A stretch of 64,000 nucleotides of DNA, from assembly GCA_033557465.1 (NCBI GenBank), contig CM066033.1:1303545022-1303609021 (forward strand). The letters run 5' to 3'. Made by a program: the position numbers and the translations under genes. This document shows positions 63,085 through 64,000 of this stretch, piece after piece. This DNA is from Ichthyophis bannanicus (Eukaryota; Chordata; Amphibia; Gymnophiona; Ichthyophiidae). Positions within the stretch are counted from its first letter, which is position 1; each line of letters begins with the position of its first letter. The notes under the pieces are model-generated. The model saw only the letters and a program-made list of their open reading frames with translations, was not told the origin of the DNA and ran no database searches.

Positions 63085-64000
63085 TTATTTTATTTATTTA
63101 ATTATTTAAAAGTATTTCTATACCACCTTCTCCTTCAAGCAAGGCGGTCTCCACAGCAAACAATCATAAGAGTGGTTCGAGTGTGTTCATGCAGTGAATC
63201 ATAAGAGTGGTTCAAGTGTGTTCATGCAGTGATACTGATTGTGTGTTTGTGGTGGTGTATATTAGATTCTTGGTGAGCTATTTACATCATGCGCTATTAT
63301 ACAATCTTATGTACAAGTGTCAGGGGCGGGGGTTGATCTTTTGTTCTTGCTTGGTGAGTATATCATGTGACGTGTCCATAGTGTTCAATGAATAGTGTTG
63401 TCTTAAGCTGCTTCTGAAAGTCTTTGAGGTCTGTTGTTAGTCTTAGTTCGTCTTGGAGGGTGTTCCAAATTGCTGGTGCAGCCAGAGAAAGGGCTCGTTC
63501 CGCGGTGTCCTTGCGGACCTTGGTGAGGTCTTTTGGGGTGTATACACGATCGGAAGTGCCCCTCCTCCTTGGTCGTGTGCTTCTGTCAGGTTGTATGAGT
63601 GTTTGTAGGCTGAGGGCTGATGACTGTTTGATCTTGAAGATGTTTATGACTGTCTTATATTTGATGCATGAGATGATTGGGAGCCAGTGTAGATCCTTCA
63701 GTATGGGTGTGATGTGTTCTTGTCTTGTTGTGCTTGATATTATGCGAGCCGCTGTGTTTTGTGCCAATTGCAGCGGTCTGAGTGTTTGTTTTGATAGACC
63801 AAGGCAGATTGGGTTGCAGAAGTCTAGGAGTGGGGTTATTAGTGCATGGCAGACTGTACGGAAGTGGTCTGGGGCGAGGAAGGGCTTAAGGCATCGGATA
63901 AGTCTCATCCTGTGGTATGCGCTTTTGGTGGTTCTGCTTATGTGTAATTGTAGATTCAGTTCCTTGTCCAGGGTTACTCCGAGGTACTTTACTTCCGGTT
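63085..64000 (-). pseudogene. L2-like LINE 3' end (runs off the window)
   Basis: Minus-strand ORF 63908-63363 (181 codons, continuing upstream in other frames) is the C-terminal part of an L2-type ORF2: DHFRTVCHALITPLLDFCN, LRPLQLAQNTAARIISSTTR, HITPILKDLHWLPI, ERALSLAAPAIWNTL and LKDFQKQLKTTLF. The 3' UTR has a duplicated GAGTGGTTC.AGTGTGTTCATGCAGTGA (63172-63230) and an AAATAAATA-like tail at 63090-63108. It inserted into fragment G. Confidence 0.82.

Overview
The window is vertebrate nuclear DNA built almost entirely from transposable elements, with two exons of one host gene. About four fifths of it is DIRS-type tyrosine-recombinase retrotransposon. The rest is L2-like and CR1-like LINEs, tRNA-derived SINEs and a little unique intron. 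DIRS elements at this density, together with these SINEs and LINEs, suggest an amphibian with a large genome. A caecilian is my best guess; that is inference from repeat content, not proof.

Host gene: two minus-strand exons (43132-43282 and 18899-19038) with consensus splice sites and matching phase encode consecutive beta/gamma-crystallin Greek-key motifs of a CRYBG1/2/3 (AIM1-like) protein. About 24 kb of intron lies between them and is filled with nested retrotransposons.

Layout from left to right: DIRS E1 (119-5882); E2, which keeps gag but no recognisable polymerase (6473-12056), inserted in a SINE; E3, right-truncated (12150-18457); exon B; intron repeats; E4 (20315-26114); E5 (26114-38410) with E6 (26430-32453) inside its internal complementary region; a 3'-end fragment EX (38746-39355); a CR1-like and an L2-like LINE on the plus strand; exon A; DIRS fragment E9 (43540-44955); a SINE split by E7 (45192-57066), itself split by E8 (47287-53393); a minus-strand L2 with minisatellite and 131-bp monomers upstream (57118-59985); two DIRS fragments F and G (59986-63075); and a minus-strand LINE running off the right end.

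All DIRS copies are coded on the minus strand, the same sense as the host gene. They form two lineages. Lineage A (E1, E2, E5, E7, E8, G) has terminal repeats carrying CACCTGTAACAGGTG-like and 14-bp palindromes. Lineage B (E3, E4, E6, E9, EX, F) has ends built around a CTAG.CCAGTCC motif. Each complete copy reads gag, then reverse transcriptase/RNase H plus a conserved linker, then tyrosine recombinase, then the internal complementary region (ICR), then the 3' terminal repeat. The ICR is the reverse complement of the two element ends joined through one copy of a short core (AAA in E1 and E8), which is the predicted circle junction. Most ORFs carry frameshifts or stops. The best preserved are E6 gag, E6 RT, E8 RT/RNase H and E8 recombinase.
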